Part shown: positions 23,124 to 32,339 of the stretch, piece after piece
Position numbering within the stretch: the first letter of the stretch is position 1
How the letters are laid out: each line of letters opens with the position of its first letter
Assembly (NCBI GenBank): GCA_938014885.1
Contig: CALLQI010000004.1
Coordinates: forward strand, 1 to 64,000
From: an uncultured bacterium
GTDB lineage: Bacteria; Planctomycetota; UBA8742; UBA2392
Direction: 5' to 3'
Length of the DNA stretch: 64,000 bases
Notes under the pieces: model-generated
What the model saw: only the letters and a program-made list of their open reading frames with translations
Databases searched by the model: none
Told to the model about the DNA's origin: nothing
Position numbers and translations under genes: made by a program

Positions 23124-26100
23124 ATGATAGTCACGGACTTCAGTGTAAAACATCGCGTCGGCGTCTTCGTCTTGATGGCCGGGTTGATGCTTGTGGGCGT
23201 GTTCAGCTACTTCACGCTGCCGCGCGAAAGCAGCCCCGACATCAAGATCCCGCTGGTGACGATTGCCGTGCCCTGGCCTGAGGCCAGCCCCGAAGACGTC
23301 GAAAAGTCAGTCACCATCCCGCTGGAACGCCAGCTCAAGAACCTGAAGGGGATGGCCGAGCTGACCAGTGTCAGCTCGGAAGGCATGAGCATCACGACCT
23401 GCGAGTTCGACCCGGACATCCCGGTCGAAGAAGCACTGCAGAAAGTGCGCGAGCGCTTCGACATCGCCAAGACCGAGTTCCCGGTAGATGTAGAAGACGA
23501 AACCATCAGCGAACTCAGCTTCAGCGAGTTCCCGATCCTGATTGTCACGCTGTACGGCGCCGACGTGCGCGTGCTTGAAAAGATCGCCGAAGGCCTGGAA
23601 GACCGCATTGAGCAAGTGCCCGGCGTGCTGGACGTAACCATCGCCGGCGGCCTTGAGCCGCAGATCGAAATCATCATCGACCCCGAGAAGCTGCAGGGCT
23701 ACAACCTGCCGGTCACCCGCCTGGTTGAGCAACTGCGCGGCGAAAACACCGACGTCTCGGCCGGCGGCGTCGATACCGGCGGCGTCAAGCCCAGCGTGCG
23801 CATCCCCGGCGAATTCAAGACGCCCGAAGACGTCGAAAGCCTGGTCGTCTACACCGTCGACGGCCGCCCGGTGTACCTGCGTGATGTTGCCAGCGCGCGC
23901 TATAAGTACAAAGACCCGATCAGCTACGCGCGGCGCGACGGCAAGCCTTCGGTCCAGATCAGCATCAGCAAGCGCGCCGGTGCCAACATCATCGAAATCG
24001 CCGACATGGTGAAGTACGGCATGGTGCTGGCCAAGCAGGAGTTCCCGGCCGGGGTCGAGTACGACATCCTGACCGACGAATCCACTGACATCAAAAACAT
24101 GGTGGCGGACCTTGAGAACAACATCCTGTCCGGCCTGGTGCTGGTGCTGCTGGTCATCCTGTTCGCGATGGGCCTGCGCAACGCGATCTTTGTTGCGCTG
24201 GCGGTGCCCTTCAGCATGGCGCTGAGCTTCTTCATCCTGCAGATGATGGGCTTCACGCTGAACATGGTGGTGCTGTTCAGCCTGATCCTGGCGCAGGGCA
24301 TGCTGGTCGACAACGCCATCGTGATCATCGAAAACATCTTCCGTCACATCGGCATGGGCAAGACGCCGCTGCGCGCATCCATGGACGCCACCGGCGAAGT
24401 CGCGTGGCCTGTCATTGCCAGCACCGCGACCACATTGGGCGCATTCCTGCCGATGGTGTTCTGGCCCGGCATCATGGGCGAGTTCATGAGCTTCCTGCCG
24501 ATAACGGTGATCGTGACGCTCAGTTGCAGCCTGTTCATAGCGCTGGTGATCAACCCGACGCTGGCCGCAACCTTCATGCGCTTCCACAAGCCGTCGAAAC
24601 ACCCGATGAAGAAGAAGACCGAAGACTTCGGCCGGCGCATCCTTGACCGGTACGAAGGCTTCCTGCGCTTTGCGCTGCGCTGGCCCAAGGCCGCGTGGGG
24701 TGCCGCATTCGGCGCGCTGGTATTCACGATCGTGCTGTACGGCAACCTCGGCCACGGGGTTGAGTTGTTCCCGGCCGTTGAGCCCAAGCTGGCCTTCGTG
24801 AACATCACGGCGCCGGAAGGCACCAGCCTTGCCAAGACCGACGCGCTGGCCCGAGCCGTGGAAGAACTGCTGCCCGAGAACCCCGACATCAAGGGCATTG
24901 AAACCACCGTAGGCGGCGTGGGCGCGGGCAACCCCATGGAAGGTGGCGCGGACGCTACACACCTGGCGCGCGTCACCATCAGCTTCAAGGCCATGGAAGA
25001 CCGCGTGGGCAGCCCGACGCAGTACCTGGACGAACTGCGCCCGCTGGTCACGCAGCTGCCGGGCGCCGAATTCGAGGTCAAGAAGCAGGACATGGGCCCC
25101 CCCACCGGCCCGCCGATCAACGTGGAAGTCCGTGTCGCCGACGAATCGCAACTGCCGGCCGCGGCGATTGCCACCCGCCGCATCGTGGAACAGGTGCCCG
25201 GCGTCGTGGACGTGCGCGACAACGTGCGCACCGGCAAGCCCGAGCTACGAATTCGCGTAGACCGGCAAAAGGCCGCGCTGCTGGGCCTGAACACCCAATT
25301 CATCGGCAACTTCGTAAAGATGCTGATCGGCGGCCAGCGCATCGGCGGCTTCGACGAAGGCAATGAAGAGCGCGACATCATCGTGCGCCTGCCCGCTGAG
25401 CGCCGCAACGACCCGGCTGTGCTGGACGAAATCCGCATCAGCGACGCGTTTGGCAACGCGATCCCGCTGTCCACTGTATGTAGCTGGAGCTACGTCGGCG
25501 GCCCCGGCACCGTGCGTCGCAAGGACGGCCAGCGCGTGCTGACGATCAGCGCCGACGTTGCCCCCGGCTACCAGGCGCCGCTTCTGTTGAAAGAGATCGA
25601 GTCGCGCCTCAACGCCGAAAAAGCCGCCATGCCCGTTGGCTACGAAGCCCGCTTCACTGGCGAAAACGAAGACCAGCAGGAAGCCGCGGACTTTTTGACG
25701 AAGGCCTTCGTGGTCGCGATCCTGCTGATCACCCTCACGCTCGTGCTGCAGTTCAACAGCATGTTGCAGACCGGCATCATCCTCAGCAGCGTGATCATGT
25801 CGCTCATCGGCGTGATGGTCAGCCTGATCGTGCTGGCGCAGCCGTTCGGCATCATCATGACCGGTGTCGCCTGCGTGGCGCTGGCGGGCGTGGTCGTGAA
25901 CAATGCGATCGTGATGATCGACTACACCAACCAGTTGCGCGCCAGCGGCATGTCGGTGATGGATTCGATTGTGACAGCCGGCCGCACGCGACTGAGGCCG
26001 GTGGTGCTGACGGCCATCACTACGGCGCTGGGTTTGATCCCGATGGCGCTGCAGTTCGGGTTTGACTTCCGCAACCTGAAGTGGGTTGTCGGTGGCGAAA

Positions 26101-26405
26101 GCAGCGCGTGGTGGGCCCCGCTGGCCACGGCGCTGATCTTCGGCCTGATGATCGCCACGGTGCTGACGCTGATCCTGGTGCCGTGTGCCTATCTGGTCAC
26201 GGCAGGCTGGAGCGACCGCTACCGCAAGTTCTTCAAGAGGGTCTTCGGCAGCCCCGACGAACTGCACCCGGCCCAGGAAACCAAGGCCGCGGGCGGCCCG
26301 GTACCCGACGAACCACCGGCGCTGGAGCCCATCGACGACGACGGCAACGGCCACTCAAGCGACGACTTCCGGAAACCGCCGCGCAAGGAGCTGCAGCCCA
26401 GCTGA
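23124..26405 (+). CDS. RND family efflux pump, inner-membrane permease
   Basis: The product is 1093 residues, the full AcrB/MexF size plus a C-terminal hydrophilic tail. The first helix FVLMAGLMLVGVFSYFTLPR is followed by the porter entrance ESSPDIKIPLVTIAVPWPEA. The TM4 proton-relay segment reads QGMLVDNAIVIIEN with Asp396 but Asn397 where most pumps have a second Asp. A matching TM10 stretch is ALAGVVVNNAIVMIDY. Substrates could be organic compounds or drugs; the adaptor-pump-TetR order supports regulated efflux. GGAAAG precedes the ATG. Confidence 0.93.
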   Translation: MIVTDFSVKHRVGVFVLMAGLMLVGVFSYFTLPRESSPDIKIPLVTIAVPWPEASPEDVEKSVTIPLERQLKNLKGMAELTSVSSEGMSITTCEFDPDIPVEEALQKVRERFDIAKTEFPVDVEDETISELSFSEFPILIVTLYGADVRVLEKIAEGLEDRIEQVPGVLDVTIAGGLEPQIEIIIDPEKLQGYNLPVTRLVEQLRGENTDVSAGGVDTGGVKPSVRIPGEFKTPEDVESLVVYTVDGRPVYLRDVASARYKYKDPISYARRDGKPSVQISISKRAGANIIEIADMVKYGMVLAKQEFPAGVEYDILTDESTDIKNMVADLENNILSGLVLVLLVILFAMGLRNAIFVALAVPFSMALSFFILQMMGFTLNMVVLFSLILAQGMLVDNAIVIIENIFRHIGMGKTPLRASMDATGEVAWPVIASTATTLGAFLPMVFWPGIMGEFMSFLPITVIVTLSCSLFIALVINPTLAATFMRFHKPSKHPMKKKTEDFGRRILDRYEGFLRFALRWPKAAWGAAFGALVFTIVLYGNLGHGVELFPAVEPKLAFVNITAPEGTSLAKTDALARAVEELLPENPDIKGIETTVGGVGAGNPMEGGADATHLARVTISFKAMEDRVGSPTQYLDELRPLVTQLPGAEFEVKKQDMGPPTGPPINVEVRVADESQLPAAAIATRRIVEQVPGVVDVRDNVRTGKPELRIRVDRQKAALLGLNTQFIGNFVKMLIGGQRIGGFDEGNEERDIIVRLPAERRNDPAVLDEIRISDAFGNAIPLSTVCSWSYVGGPGTVRRKDGQRVLTISADVAPGYQAPLLLKEIESRLNAEKAAMPVGYEARFTGENEDQQEAADFLTKAFVVAILLITLTLVLQFNSMLQTGIILSSVIMSLIGVMVSLIVLAQPFGIIMTGVACVALAGVVVNNAIVMIDYTNQLRASGMSVMDSIVTAGRTRLRPVVLTAITTALGLIPMALQFGFDFRNLKWVVGGESSAWWAPLATALIFGLMIATVLTLILVPCAYLVTAGWSDRYRKFFKRVFGSPDELHPAQETKAAGGPVPDEPPALEPIDDDGNGHSSDDFRKPPRKELQPS

Positions 26406-26443
26406 AAACTGCCCAGACCGAGTGCTCGAGAAAGACCCACACG

Positions 26444-26962
26444 ATGAGCTTGAGCATTCAAGTGCGCCAGGAACTGCCGGCCGACATCGTCGAGATTCAT
26501 GCCCTTAATGCGGCCGCGTTCGGTCGTGAAGCTGAGGCCGCCTTGGTGGACCGGCTGCGCGCTGTACTGGTGAATCCTTTCATCTCAATGGTTGCCGAAG
26601 TAGATGGCCGGATTGTCGGGCACATATTGTTTACGCCAGTGGTGATTGCCGGCCAAACGTCATGGCAGGCAATGGGACTGGCTCCGATGTCCGTGCTTCC
26701 GGAGATGCAACGAAGGGGCATCGGCACACAACTGATACGCGAGGGTTTGTCCGCTTGCGTGAAGGCCGGGCAGAACGTCATCGTGGTGCTCGGACATCCC
26801 GCCTACTATCCGCGATTTGGCTTTCGACGCCTTCGCGAGTTCGGCTTAACCTGCGAGTTTGAAGCCCCCGATGATGCAATGATGATCGCGGAACTTCTGC
26901 CGGGCGCAGTTTCCGGTCGAACCGGCCAGATACGTTACCACCCGCTGTTTCGCGAGGTTTGA
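26444..26962 (+). CDS. GNAT N-acetyltransferase (YhbS-like)
   Basis: The product is 172 residues. The acetyl-CoA loop is APMSVLPEMQRRGIGTQLIR, with the Q/R-x-x-G-x-G/A pattern as RRGIGT, followed by the helix VKAGQNVIVVLGHPAYYPR and the FGF motif typical of YhbS-type acyltransferases. The strand FISMVAEVDGRIVGHILFTP is the central beta-bulge region. The substrate is unknown. It lies 38 nt after the pump gene on the same strand and may be cotranscribed with it. ATG 26444 is the only start that gives a complete fold. Confidence 0.85.
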   Translation: MSLSIQVRQELPADIVEIHALNAAAFGREAEAALVDRLRAVLVNPFISMVAEVDGRIVGHILFTPVVIAGQTSWQAMGLAPMSVLPEMQRRGIGTQLIREGLSACVKAGQNVIVVLGHPAYYPRFGFRRLREFGLTCEFEAPDDAMMIAELLPGAVSGRTGQIRYHPLFREV

Positions 26963-26995
26963 GTAGCGGCAACGCTGGCCGCAAGAAAGCAACCC

Positions 26996-27343
26996 ATGGC
27001 AAAGTTCCTGCAAGTCGCACCTTCATTCGCTGCCCGCGATGTGGCCGCGCTTGTGGCGTTTTACGGCCGCGCGATGGACTTGAAGCCGATCTACCAGTCG
27101 CCCGAGTACGCGGTGCTGAAGCGCGATGACGTCGAGCTGCACATCTATCCGCAGCGTGACGGCGCCGTCGCGGGCAACAACAGCGCGTACTTTTACGTCA
27201 GCGGTGTGGACGAAATCTTTGAGCGCGTGAAGGCCGAAGCGAAAGTCATCCACGAAGTAGGCGACAAACCGTACGGCCTGCGCGACTTTCTGTTCGCAGA
27301 CCCCGAAGGAAACAAGGTAGGCGTGGCACAGACGATTGAATGA
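26996..27343 (+). CDS. VOC (glyoxalase/bleomycin-resistance) family protein
   Basis: The product is 115 residues, the usual size for a single-chain VOC protein with two beta-alpha-beta-beta-beta modules. It has VAPSFAARDVAALVAFYGRA in the first module and YGLRDFLFADPEGNKVGVAQ in the second; the FxDPxGN ending is characteristic of this family. A metal-ligand His/Glu set is only partly visible (ELHIYPQ). Members range from glyoxalases to resistance proteins that bind drugs. Being downstream of an efflux operon it may have a detoxification role; this is an inference. Confidence 0.85.
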   Translation: MAKFLQVAPSFAARDVAALVAFYGRAMDLKPIYQSPEYAVLKRDDVELHIYPQRDGAVAGNNSAYFYVSGVDEIFERVKAEAKVIHEVGDKPYGLRDFLFADPEGNKVGVAQTIE

Positions 27344-27362
27344 TGGCCTTTAGCGAAAACTC

Positions 27363-27401
27363 GAGAACGGCGCCGGGCTGCATTGCGCCCGCGCCGTTCT
27401 C
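27363..27401. terminator. Hairpin after the VOC gene, bidirectional
   Basis: An 11-bp inverted repeat GAGAACGGCGC / GCGCCGTTCTC with a 17-nt loop, between the VOC gene (plus) and htpX (minus), which converge. The loop can itself pair partly (GCGC/GCGC). There is no strong T-tract. Confidence 0.6.
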
Positions 27402-27430
27402 ATTACTCACCCCAAGCCCCAGACCCCAAC

Positions 27431-28273
27431 CTACATCTCCATCAGGCGCTGGATGCGCAGCTCCATCGGCGGGTGCGTGCTGAACCATGAGGCCAAGCCC
27501 CGGCCGCTGAGCGGGTTCACGATGAACATGTGCGCCGTGGCCGGCTCCGGCTCGCGCTCGGGCGGCAGTACCTGCGCGCCGTGATGCAGCTTGGCGAGCG
27601 CGCTGGCGAGCGGGCGGCCGCTGCCGATCAGCTTTGCCGCGGTCGCGTCGGCCTGGTACTCGCGGCTGCGCGAGATCGCCATCTGGATCAGCATCGCCGC
27701 AAAGGGCGCAACCAGCATCGCGACCAAGGCGCCGATTGCCGACAACGGGTTGTCGCTGTCATCGCTGCGGCCGCCGAGCATCGAAGTCCACAGCAGCATG
27801 TTTGCGAGCATGCTGACCGCGCCGCCGAAGGTGGCCGCAATGGTGCCGATCAGGATGTCGCGGTTCATCACGTGGGCCAACTCATGCGCCAGCACACCGC
27901 GGATTTCGCTGGGTGAAAGCAGCGCCAGCAGACCTTCCGTCACGGCCACCGCGGCATGTTTGGGGTTGCGGCCGGTGGCAAACGCGTTGGGGTTCTGGCT
28001 GGGGATCACATACACGCGGGGCATCGGAATGGCAGCCTGCTGCGCCAGTTCTGCCACCATGGCATGCAGTTCCGGCGCGGTGTCCGGCCCGACTTCGCGG
28101 GCGCGGTACATGGCCAGCACCAGCTTGTCGCTGAACCAGTAGCTGATGAAGTTCATCGCGCCGGCCACAGCCAGGGCGATCAGCATGCCGTTCACGCCGC
28201 CGATCAGCCAGCCAAGCCCGACGGCAAGGCCCGTCAGCATTCCCATCAACAGCACAGTCTTCAGTTGGTTCAT
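27431..28273 (-). CDS. htpX: Protease HtpX homolog, membrane zinc metalloprotease
   Basis: HtpX is an M48 zinc protease of the inner membrane that degrades misfolded membrane proteins. The 280-residue product has two N-terminal helices (LKTVLLMGMLTGLAVGLGWL and NGMLIALAVAGAMNFISYWF), the zinc site HELAH at 130-134 and the third ligand in SREYQADATAAKL. Two more helices lie between them (IGTIAATFGGAVSMLANMLL and AIGALVAMLVAPFAAMLIQM). ATG 28273 is preceded by GGAGG at 5 nt. The frame open up to 28630 would add over 100 residues of no recognisable content, so it is not used. A single stand-alone gene; the stress regulon cannot be read from the sequence. Confidence 0.93.
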   Translation of the reverse strand: MNQLKTVLLMGMLTGLAVGLGWLIGGVNGMLIALAVAGAMNFISYWFSDKLVLAMYRAREVGPDTAPELHAMVAELAQQAAIPMPRVYVIPSQNPNAFATGRNPKHAAVAVTEGLLALLSPSEIRGVLAHELAHVMNRDILIGTIAATFGGAVSMLANMLLWTSMLGGRSDDSDNPLSAIGALVAMLVAPFAAMLIQMAISRSREYQADATAAKLIGSGRPLASALAKLHHGAQVLPPEREPEPATAHMFIVNPLSGRGLASWFSTHPPMELRIQRLMEM

Positions 28274-28540
28274 GGGGTCCTCCGTACTCATGTGGCCGAC
28301 TTCGCGGCCACATCTGCAACACATTCGCGGCCGTCTGTATTTCCAGGGGTGCCCGCCATACTTGCACCCGGGGCCGCTTTCGGAGGAATAACAGCGCAGC
28401 GCATGCCAAAGGCTGCTCCAAAACGGTGCCCCGTATGGAACGAGCCGGGCGTTACGTTTGCAAAGCGAGGCCGCGAATCCCATCGCAGGGGCCCCGTGGG
28501 CGGGATTCACTGGATGCGGGCAAGGAGAAAAGAGGACAGA

Positions 28541-28678
28541 ATGTACAGATTCGTGTGGCTGGCCTGGTTCTTCGCCATCAGCGCGCTGTACTTCGTGGAT
28601 CGCCTGTGCCCGCTGGCCCTGGTCGGGCACGCTACGCTGATGTTTGCCTGGCTGGTGGTGGCCCCAGGCAAGCGCTGA
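28541..28678 (+). CDS. Small hydrophobic membrane protein (45 aa)
   Basis: MYRFVWLAWFFAISALYFVD is the N-terminus, with a second hydrophobic stretch (ALVGHATLMFAWLVVAPG), so two short membrane segments are likely. AGAGGACAGA immediately before ATG 28541 is a strong Shine-Dalgarno at 5-6 nt. It sits in the gap between divergent htpX and the convergent heparinase-like gene. No homologue is recognised. The clear ribosome site is the main reason to accept it. Confidence 0.5.
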   Translation: MYRFVWLAWFFAISALYFVDRLCPLALVGHATLMFAWLVVAPGKR

Positions 28679-28724
28679 AAGCAGGGCGGGACCGTGGCAC
28701 CGGTGCGCGGATTCTGCAGCGGCC

Positions 28725-31700
28725 CTAGGTCTCGACGTCGCGGCTGACGAGGGCGTTCAGTTTGGCCCTTACTGTGGTGCCCACGATCTGCGCTTCCATC
28801 ACGCAGGGCCCTTCGGTGCCTGGTGCCGTGAAGATGTTGTTGCGGTCCACGACGCCCGCACCCTTGAGCTGCCGCCACTGCACGCGCACCGGCTGCTCGT
28901 TGTCTTCGTCGTCGATACCGATGCATTCAAGCTGCACTTCCTGCAGCGGTTGCACGGCCAGCACCGGCGGCTTGATCTTCAGCTTCACCATCTGCGGCGG
29001 CGGCGCGTTGTTGGCGAATATCACGCGTGCCGGCGCACTCTGGCCCACGTTGCCGGCGGCATCAAAGGCCAGCGCGGTCACGACGTGAATGCCGTCTTCA
29101 AACGTTGACGTGTCAATATCGCGGCTGTAGGGCGCGGTGGTCACCGGGTCGCCCACCTTTTTGCCGTCGATGCAGAATTGCACGCGCTCAACCCCGTTGG
29201 GGTCGCTGGCGTCGGCCACGAAGGTCAGCACGCCACGTGTCTTCTTGCCTTCCTTGGGCTCGCCCAGCGTCACCGCCGGTGCGGTGTTATCTACTCGGAA
29301 GCGGCGCGGCATGCTGCGCCGCACGTGGCCGAGCACGTCGCGCGCCTCGATCTGCGCCTCGTGCGTGCCTTCGGCCAGGGCGCCGGCATCGACCTTCCAG
29401 ACCCAGGGGCCTGCTTCCAGCACCGGGCCGTAGTACTGCTGGTCAATCACCAGCCGCGCGTTCTCAACACCGATCGGGTCGCCGATGCTGGCGTGCAGCG
29501 TGAAGTTGCCGCCCACGAACTGGTCCTCGCGCGGCACCACAATGCTGCTTTCCGGCCCCGGGCTTTCGTGGTCGAATTCGATCAGGTGGCGCCCCGGCTC
29601 AAGCGGCCGCGACAGCACGTACACCTTGGCATCGCCTTCAATCTCGGCCTCAGTGCCGTCCACGAACACGCGCTTCAGGCCCGGGAAGCTTACGCGCACG
29701 TGCGCGCGCGTTGACAGGTAGATCACCGCCTGCGGTCCGCTCGCACACAGGCTGAACTCGACGGGCTTGTCCGGGTCGTCTGGGTGGCTGGCCCCATAGC
29801 CCAGGTGAATGCCTTCCTGCATGTCATAGGCGAGCACACTGGTGGCCTTGATCGCGACGTACCGGCCGGGGTAGTCATCGCGCCGGTCCACATAGGCCAT
29901 CAGCGCGTCCGACCACACCCAGCCGCACTGTTGCGGCATGCCGCCCTGCCAGCCGTTGAACAGGATCGCGCCTTCGCCCATCGTGGCGCGGTACACACGG
30001 CCACGCTCTTCAGGGTTGATGCGCCGCACCTCCGGCAGCTGGCCCTGGCGGCCAAGCGCGATGATGCTGGCCAGGTCGCCGCGCCCGCGCGCGAACTCAA
30101 GCGTAAGACCGGGCAGCACGCCATCGCCCCCGGCCTCAACACCCTGGCTGAAGCCGTTGCTGAAGAACACGAAGCGCGCGGTGCGATCACTGCCATCGCT
30201 GCTTCGCACGGACAGTGTACCGCGGTCGAGTGCCTTGACCGAATCACTACCGCTGATGCGCAGCCCGGCGCGCTTGGCGGTGCGCCCGTCGCCGACATCG
30301 TAGCGGTCAAACAGCAGCGCGGTTTGCTCGGTGCGGAGGAACAGCAGGTGGCGCTGCGCCAGGCTGCCGTCGCTGCCCTTGAAGTCGCCGTTGATGTAGG
30401 CGGCACCACCCATGTCGATGTAGTCGCGGACGCGCCCGACGACACTGACGCCGCCCATGCCTTCAAACAGTTCGGTTTCGCAAAGCAGGCGCAGGCCCAC
30501 GCCCTGGCTTGAGAACTGTACGTACGGCAGCGTGCCGGCTTCGCTTTGCAGCGTGACGATGGGGCTTGCTGGGTCCCAGTCGGCGCGCACGACGGCGCGG
30601 GTTTCGGACAGGCGCGCGCCGGGCGTCATGGCCATGTCGGGCGAGCTTGCCTGCAAGCTGGGGTCAAAGAATGCCGCCGTCAGCACGGAATCGACACCCG
30701 GCATCGCGGGCATCTCGAGCCGGTACTTGCCTGAGGTGCGGTCTTGCTCACCGGCGCGCTTGGCGGCTTCGGCGACGCTGATCTGCTGCAACAGCCACTG
30801 GGCCACGCCATCGCGGTAGGTGTCGGCGAGCTTGGCCAGCAGCGGCGTGGCGCCCCACAACTCTTCAATGCGGATGCGGCTGCTGGCAAACAGCCCGTAG
30901 CGCCCGCTGCCGAACTGGTGCGCGATCCAGCGCGGCAGCGCGCTCAAGTTGCCGCCTTCGCCCTGCAGCATGTCTTCGTTGTAGTAGCGCCGGAACGCCT
31001 GCATGAACGGCAGCATGAAGCGCATCAGCTCAGTCAGGCCGCCGATGTCGCTGGCTGCGGGGCGGCCGTTGTCGGCGATGCGGCTGGCCAGCAGCGCGCT
31101 GGCGCGGGACTCAGCTGAATCAACCCAGCGCTTGGCGTTGACGTAAAACGCCTCAATGTTCATCAGCGGCAGGCCCGCTAGCCCAAGGGCCATCGCGCCG
31201 GTTTCGCTGATGCCGGAGGGCGCGTTTGCCGCCGGGTTATTAATGAAGGCCGCAAGGCGCTGGCCGTTGCGGTGCAGTGCGGCCGCGACCTCTTGCCGCT
31301 CGGATTCGGCCAATTCGTGATTGACGAGGTCCCAGGCCAGCGCCACGTCGCGGATGGAAACCACGCAACCCCGGCCCGGCAGCGCGTCGGGCGAGGCACC
31401 GGCGCGGTCATGGAACAACCCGTTGTTCTGGCGGCACTTGGCCAGCAGCGACTCAATGGCCCAGCGCCGGGCCTTTTCACTTCGGTCCACGCGGGCGATA
31501 AAGGCGGCCTCGAGCAGGCTTGGGCTTTCGACGATGGAGGCGCCGTTGCTGGCGGCGCGCAAGCTGTAGTAATCCAGTCCGAAGGGGACGCTGGCGGTGG
31601 CGTCAACCATGCTGCTCACACGCTCGCGCATCACGCGCGCGAGGCTGGCCAGCAAGCCGCGGCCCAGGCGGTCGCGCAAGCCGGGCAGGTCGTCGTCGTT

Positions 31701-32210
31701 GAACAGCAGGCCCGGGTCGGCAATCACGCGCGACTGCGGCAACTGCTGCCTGACTTCGGTGTCGCGGCCCTTGGCCTCAGGAATCTCCGCAACGATGCTT
31801 TCCATTTCGGCCAGCACTGCTTCGGCCTTGGGCGGCAGCGGCAGGCGTTTGGTCAGGATGGCCTGGTTCAGCGTGCTGTCTTCGCTGGCAGGCTCCATCG
31901 CGATGGTGTCGTTCTGCGGCGGTCGGTGCACGGGCGTAATCACCGCGTCAGACAACGGGCGCAGTGCCGGCAGCTCAACGGTGGGGTCGGCCTTGGGCGG
32001 CCGGAAGTACGGGTTGCTGCCGGGCGTGCGATGCTCGCCGGTCTGGAATTCGCTAAGGTCCGGCGTATTGGCCGGACGCTGCTGCTGGCTGGCGGTCAAT
32101 TCATTAACGATGTCCGTGATGTCGTCGGGCTCGTCGCCCGCCGGCCGGTCCGGTGCGCCGCGCGGCCCCGGCGCGCCGTGGTCACTCGTGGTTGGTCGCT
32201 TCTCGGTCAT
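28725..32210 (-). CDS. Heparinase II/III-like protein with C-terminal Ig-like domains
   Basis: A 1161-residue protein. An N-terminal disordered, Pro/Thr/Glu-rich part (~1-160) has no signal peptide or membrane helix. From ~170 an alpha/alpha-toroid-type region appears (LDYYSLRAASNGASIVESPS, GLFHDRAGASPDALPGRGCV, GALALGLAG-like repeats), then a beta-sandwich region of ~350 residues, as in heparinase II/III or PL8-type lyases. The last ~250 residues hold one or two bacterial Ig-like domains (VDNTAPAVTLGEP, then VTALAFDAAGNVGQSAPARV). The catalytic Tyr/His cannot be placed with confidence, so the lyase activity is an inference. The lack of a leader peptide is odd for an extracellular polysaccharide-active protein. 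It could instead be a cytosolic or non-classically exported factor. Confidence 0.55.
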   Translation of the reverse strand: MTEKRPTTSDHGAPGPRGAPDRPAGDEPDDITDIVNELTASQQQRPANTPDLSEFQTGEHRTPGSNPYFRPPKADPTVELPALRPLSDAVITPVHRPPQNDTIAMEPASEDSTLNQAILTKRLPLPPKAEAVLAEMESIVAEIPEAKGRDTEVRQQLPQSRVIADPGLLFNDDDLPGLRDRLGRGLLASLARVMRERVSSMVDATASVPFGLDYYSLRAASNGASIVESPSLLEAAFIARVDRSEKARRWAIESLLAKCRQNNGLFHDRAGASPDALPGRGCVVSIRDVALAWDLVNHELAESERQEVAAALHRNGQRLAAFINNPAANAPSGISETGAMALGLAGLPLMNIEAFYVNAKRWVDSAESRASALLASRIADNGRPAASDIGGLTELMRFMLPFMQAFRRYYNEDMLQGEGGNLSALPRWIAHQFGSGRYGLFASSRIRIEELWGATPLLAKLADTYRDGVAQWLLQQISVAEAAKRAGEQDRTSGKYRLEMPAMPGVDSVLTAAFFDPSLQASSPDMAMTPGARLSETRAVVRADWDPASPIVTLQSEAGTLPYVQFSSQGVGLRLLCETELFEGMGGVSVVGRVRDYIDMGGAAYINGDFKGSDGSLAQRHLLFLRTEQTALLFDRYDVGDGRTAKRAGLRISGSDSVKALDRGTLSVRSSDGSDRTARFVFFSNGFSQGVEAGGDGVLPGLTLEFARGRGDLASIIALGRQGQLPEVRRINPEERGRVYRATMGEGAILFNGWQGGMPQQCGWVWSDALMAYVDRRDDYPGRYVAIKATSVLAYDMQEGIHLGYGASHPDDPDKPVEFSLCASGPQAVIYLSTRAHVRVSFPGLKRVFVDGTEAEIEGDAKVYVLSRPLEPGRHLIEFDHESPGPESSIVVPREDQFVGGNFTLHASIGDPIGVENARLVIDQQYYGPVLEAGPWVWKVDAGALAEGTHEAQIEARDVLGHVRRSMPRRFRVDNTAPAVTLGEPKEGKKTRGVLTFVADASDPNGVERVQFCIDGKKVGDPVTTAPYSRDIDTSTFEDGIHVVTALAFDAAGNVGQSAPARVIFANNAPPPQMVKLKIKPPVLAVQPLQEVQLECIGIDDEDNEQPVRVQWRQLKGAGVVDRNNIFTAPGTEGPCVMEAQIVGTTVRAKLNALVSRDVET

Positions 32211-32305
32211 CGCGAGGCGTTAAGGGTAAGGCATTGCAGCAGTTGGGGGAAGGGCGCACCGCGCGACCGATTGCACTGTTCGCCTCTGGCCGGCTTGACG
32301 TGACC

Positions 32306-32333
32306 TTGCCTTACGGCGGCCGCTGCGGATAAC
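32306..32333 (+). promoter_or_regulatory. Promoter of the methyltransferase gene, leaderless geometry
   Basis: TTGCCT (32306-32311), a 16-bp spacer and GATAAC (32328-32333), which ends 6 nt before ATG 32340. The start codon lacks a Shine-Dalgarno. The region is shared with the divergent heparinase-like gene. Confidence 0.45.
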
Positions 32334-32339
32334 AGCCCC

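Noticed and set aside
23307..26354. Large minus-strand frames opposite the RND pump
   Set aside because: The products are His/Asp/Arg-rich shadow sequences; the plus-strand pump has full family motifs.
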